Source: CAZPZZ01 sp964591245
Lineage (GTDB): Bacteria > Acidobacteriota > Vicinamibacteria > Vicinamibacterales > UBA8438
Reading direction: 5' to 3'
Length of the DNA stretch: 19,039 bases
Assembly (NCBI GenBank): GCA_964591245.1
Contig: CAZPZZ010000077.1
Location: 1 to 19,039 of the forward strand
In this document: positions 16,553 to 19,039 of the stretch, piece after piece
Layout of the letters: the number at the start of each line of letters is the position of its first letter
Numbering within the stretch: position 1 is the stretch's first letter
The notes under the pieces: generated by a model
The model's input: only the letters and a program-made list of their open reading frames with translations
What the model was told of the DNA's origin: nothing
Databases searched by the model: none
Program-made: the position numbers and the translations under genes

Positions 16553-18866
16553 AGTTCGAGACTTGGAAGAGTCGACTGAACTTTAGCGTCACACTTCGTC
16601 CGGCTACGGTGGGAATGGTGTCGTACAGTCCGCGAGTATCGTTGTACACAATGAACAGGCCGGTATTCGCTTGGCCAAGTAGCCCCACTCGAAGATTGAC
16701 GGACCAGAGATTAGCGGCGTCGTTGTATTGCACGAGCGTTTGCACGAATCGCCGCGGTGAGAAGTTGTAGGCGATCTGCGCGCTCGTGAGGTTCGCAATG
16801 AAGTGTCCCGCTGGGAGCCTGACATCGTTGCGACTCCACTGCACGGAAGCGTTAAAGGTATCCCCCGTCCGAATATTGACGGTGGGGCCGATGCTAGTTC
16901 GGCTACCTCCGAAGAATCCGCCAATACGGGTGCGTACGCCCAGACTGACCGGAGCGCCCCGATTCGATTCGTAGGCGAGTTGGGCCTCATTGTGATCGTA
17001 TACCCCGGGTGCCACCATGATGCCCTCCGCGATTTCGAACGCCGCGGCCACGCCTTCGCGAGTGACATTCCAGGCCGTCTTGATCAACGTGCTATCGGTG
17101 AACTCGAGGTCATTGTCGATGTGGAGAAAGGAACTCTGCTGAATTCCGTCGAAGTTCCAGAACCGGTTGAACGTCGCGTGCGGGCGGACCTGTAGCAGGC
17201 CGGGGATCCCGCGCGGTCGCGTGATGAATGAGAACCCTGAGTCGATATTCCGGAATCCGCGTCGCCGAATGAATCCGACCTCAGGGTTGAAGTGCTCGCC
17301 CACTTCCACGTAGCCGAGCGTGAAACGCCAGCGCGGCGAGTTGTAGTCCCACGCCGCATTGTAGGCGTGGTCGTGTCCCTCTAGTCCCGGGGTGCGCGTA
17401 CGCGCCGCGAACCCTGCAAGTTGACCGTTTTGACCGAGGCCAACACGACCATCCATCCCGTAGGTCTGGTTGTGGTCGCCAGATGGGGCCAATTCGCCCG
17501 TTGCTTGACGGTTTGCGAAAATGGCTCCGATCTGCGAACTGTTGGGTAGGTCGCGGTACACCCGTGCGACCGTGAAGTTGTTGGCATGAGCCACTCCAGA
17601 CACGGCGTCGGTCTGCATGTTCAGCAACCCTACCGACACTGAGTCACTGACCTTACCTGACAATCGAGCGCCTCCGACAATCGGGATCGGCTGTCCGCCT
17701 GGGCCGATACCGATGCGACGGCTAAAAAAGAGTTCTGTTTGTGCGGGATTCCCTCCGGCTACCTGTCTAACGCTGCTGACCGAGAACACTCCGGCATTTT
17801 CCAAAAAGAACGGACGTTTCTCGGGGAAGAAGAGGTTGAATCGGTCCAGGTTGATCTGTTGTTGGTCCACCTCGACCTGGGCGAAGTCGGTGTTGTAGGT
17901 GGCGTCGAGCGTCAAGGCCGGTGTCACGGCGTATTTGAGGTCGGCACCGACGTTACTCCTATTTGTTGTCTGACCCTGCGCGTCGGTGTGGGTCAGGGTC
18001 GAGGCGACGTAGGGCACCATTCTGAGACTGCGTTGTTGTTTCGGCACGGTCACGGTAGTGAGGCGACCGGCCATCGAGAGCCGTAGAAGGTTGTACTGGC
18101 GTGGCAGTGGCGCCCAATAGACCATTTCATTTTTTCGGCGGATGTTGCGCTGGACGTTCATGCCCCAGGTCTGCGTTGTGTCGGTTGGGTAGCTGAGGGT
18201 CCGGAACGGGATCGCAAATTCGGCGCTCCAGCCGACCTCGGTGACGGTCGTTCGAACCTCCCAGATCCCATCCCAGTTGCCGTTGAATCCAGCGCCGGAG
18301 CCACTAGATGTTGTGGTGCTACGTCCAAGCCGTCCTTCTCCGGCATTCACGACCTGCCCGTCATATTCTTGACCCGCTGGACTTGTGCCGAAGACGAAAC
18401 CACTCTTTTGGTCGAGAAAGGTGTCAAGAATGATTTGTACGCTGTCGCCGTCATCAAGAGACGCGTCCCGCCGGCTATCCGCGATCGTGATTGCTCCGCT
18501 GTCGCTATCGAAGCAGATGATCCCGATATAGAGGGTCTCACCCGAGATGATCACGCGAACCTCAGTCCGTTCCGTGGCCGGTGCGCCTTCGAGAGGTTGT
18601 GTTTGTCGGAAATCAGTGCCGGCTATTGCGGTCTCCCATACCGGTTCACCCAGAATGATTCCGTCTACGTTTGGCGCATCGTCGGCCTCGACTGCGGCGA
18701 CCGAGGGCGCGGTGATGCTCCTCAGGTTCTCCGGCTGAGCGAACGTGCCAAAAGGACACATCATCAGTCCGAGACTCATGTAGAGCACGGACGCGAATCG
18801 GCGGAATGAGGACGAGGCCGGAACCACTGTTCGTGAAAATAGCAGGGGAGTCGGATGTCGAGTCAT
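16551..18866 (-). CDS. DUF5916 outer-membrane protein with N-terminal CBM9-like domain
   Basis: A 771-residue protein, predicted to be secreted and to end in an outer-membrane beta-barrel. ATG 18866 is preferred because a signal sequence follows (FRRFASVLYMSLGLMM, cleavage near FGTFA at 43). The frame extends in the same phase to ATG 19001, which cannot be excluded. No strong ribosome site precedes either. A CBM9-like beta-sandwich covers about 62-225 (NVDGIILGEPVWETA, ERTEVRVIISGETLYIGI, GWSAEFAIPFRTLSY). The DUF5916 part follows, with the hallmark TDFAQVEVDQQQINLDRFNL and FFPEKRPFFLE at about 326-355, then alternating polar/hydrophobic strands to an aromatic C-terminus (KFSRLFQVSN). Family members are found in the outer membranes of Bacteroidota, Acidobacteriota and Gemmatimonadota; their cargo is unknown, and binding or uptake of glycans or peptides is a guess. 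It is the intact paralogue of the broken gene at 6387-8877. Confidence 0.88.
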   Translation of the reverse strand: MTRHPTPLLFSRTVVPASSSFRRFASVLYMSLGLMMCPFGTFAQPENLRSITAPSVAAVEADDAPNVDGIILGEPVWETAIAGTDFRQTQPLEGAPATERTEVRVIISGETLYIGIICFDSDSGAITIADSRRDASLDDGDSVQIILDTFLDQKSGFVFGTSPAGQEYDGQVVNAGEGRLGRSTTTSSGSGAGFNGNWDGIWEVRTTVTEVGWSAEFAIPFRTLSYPTDTTQTWGMNVQRNIRRKNEMVYWAPLPRQYNLLRLSMAGRLTTVTVPKQQRSLRMVPYVASTLTHTDAQGQTTNRSNVGADLKYAVTPALTLDATYNTDFAQVEVDQQQINLDRFNLFFPEKRPFFLENAGVFSVSSVRQVAGGNPAQTELFFSRRIGIGPGGQPIPIVGGARLSGKVSDSVSVGLLNMQTDAVSGVAHANNFTVARVYRDLPNSSQIGAIFANRQATGELAPSGDHNQTYGMDGRVGLGQNGQLAGFAARTRTPGLEGHDHAYNAAWDYNSPRWRFTLGYVEVGEHFNPEVGFIRRRGFRNIDSGFSFITRPRGIPGLLQVRPHATFNRFWNFDGIQQSSFLHIDNDLEFTDSTLIKTAWNVTREGVAAAFEIAEGIMVAPGVYDHNEAQLAYESNRGAPVSLGVRTRIGGFFGGSRTSIGPTVNIRTGDTFNASVQWSRNDVRLPAGHFIANLTSAQIAYNFSPRRFVQTLVQYNDAANLWSVNLRVGLLGQANTGLFIVYNDTRGLYDTIPTVAGRSVTLKFSRLFQVSN

Positions 18867-19039
18867 CGGAGGGGAGGGCGGTACCTTAAACTTTAGCCTG
18901 AACTTACCACATACCCTGCGGTCACGATCGTGCCCGTTTTCGCTTGAGAGTGGAGCCACGTCAGTGTTTGACGGTGGGCAATGGTCGCGCCGAATCCTCA
19001 TCCTCAGATGGACGGGAGGAAGTGGACACGTGGATGCCA

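Overview
The window looks like chromosomal DNA of a moderately GC-rich, diderm, free-living bacterium. The likeliest group is Acidobacteriota (Vicinamibacteria-like). That is inferred from the protein types together (DUF5916/CBM9 outer-membrane proteins, haem-tagged cyclase-like proteins, PQQ dehydrogenase with c-type cytochromes, Tat-type VOC proteins) and not from a marker gene. The first ~47 bases are a pure C run, which looks like an assembly or read artefact at a contig end.

Region 1 (about 205-6282, plus strand) is a complete SOS mutagenesis cassette in one operon: lexA, imuA, imuB, dnaE2. A perfect inverted repeat just before lexA is the likely LexA operator. The genes are packed with a 7-nt gap, then a short overlap, then an ATGA overlap. 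LexA would repress the whole unit. On DNA damage the ImuA/ImuB/DnaE2 translesion system would be produced.

Region 2 (6387-8877, minus) is a broken gene for a DUF5916 outer-membrane protein with an N-terminal CBM9-like domain. It carries an in-frame TGA where a Trp is expected and two frameshifts.

Region 3 (9112-14681) is a set of exported and redox proteins. On the minus strand, 10745 to 9112 holds a coupled pair: a c-type-haem-motif, cyclase-fold protein and a small lipocalin-like protein. Divergent from it is an exported VOC (glyoxalase-fold) protein (10953-11456, plus). A strong 12-bp hairpin separates the VOC gene from the convergent block cupin, c-type cytochrome, PQQ dehydrogenase (minus strand, 14681 to 11600). 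The dehydrogenase and cytochrome overlap by ATGA and form a plausible periplasmic alcohol-oxidising chain. The dehydrogenase carries the extra Asp typical of lanthanide-using enzymes.

Region 4 (14799-19001) holds an N-terminally truncated fragment of a common secreted family, an Nramp-fold transporter lacking the canonical metal-binding residues (plus strand), and an intact DUF5916 outer-membrane protein (minus strand), a paralogue of the broken gene in region 2. No RNA genes, CRISPR arrays or recognisable insertion sequences were seen.
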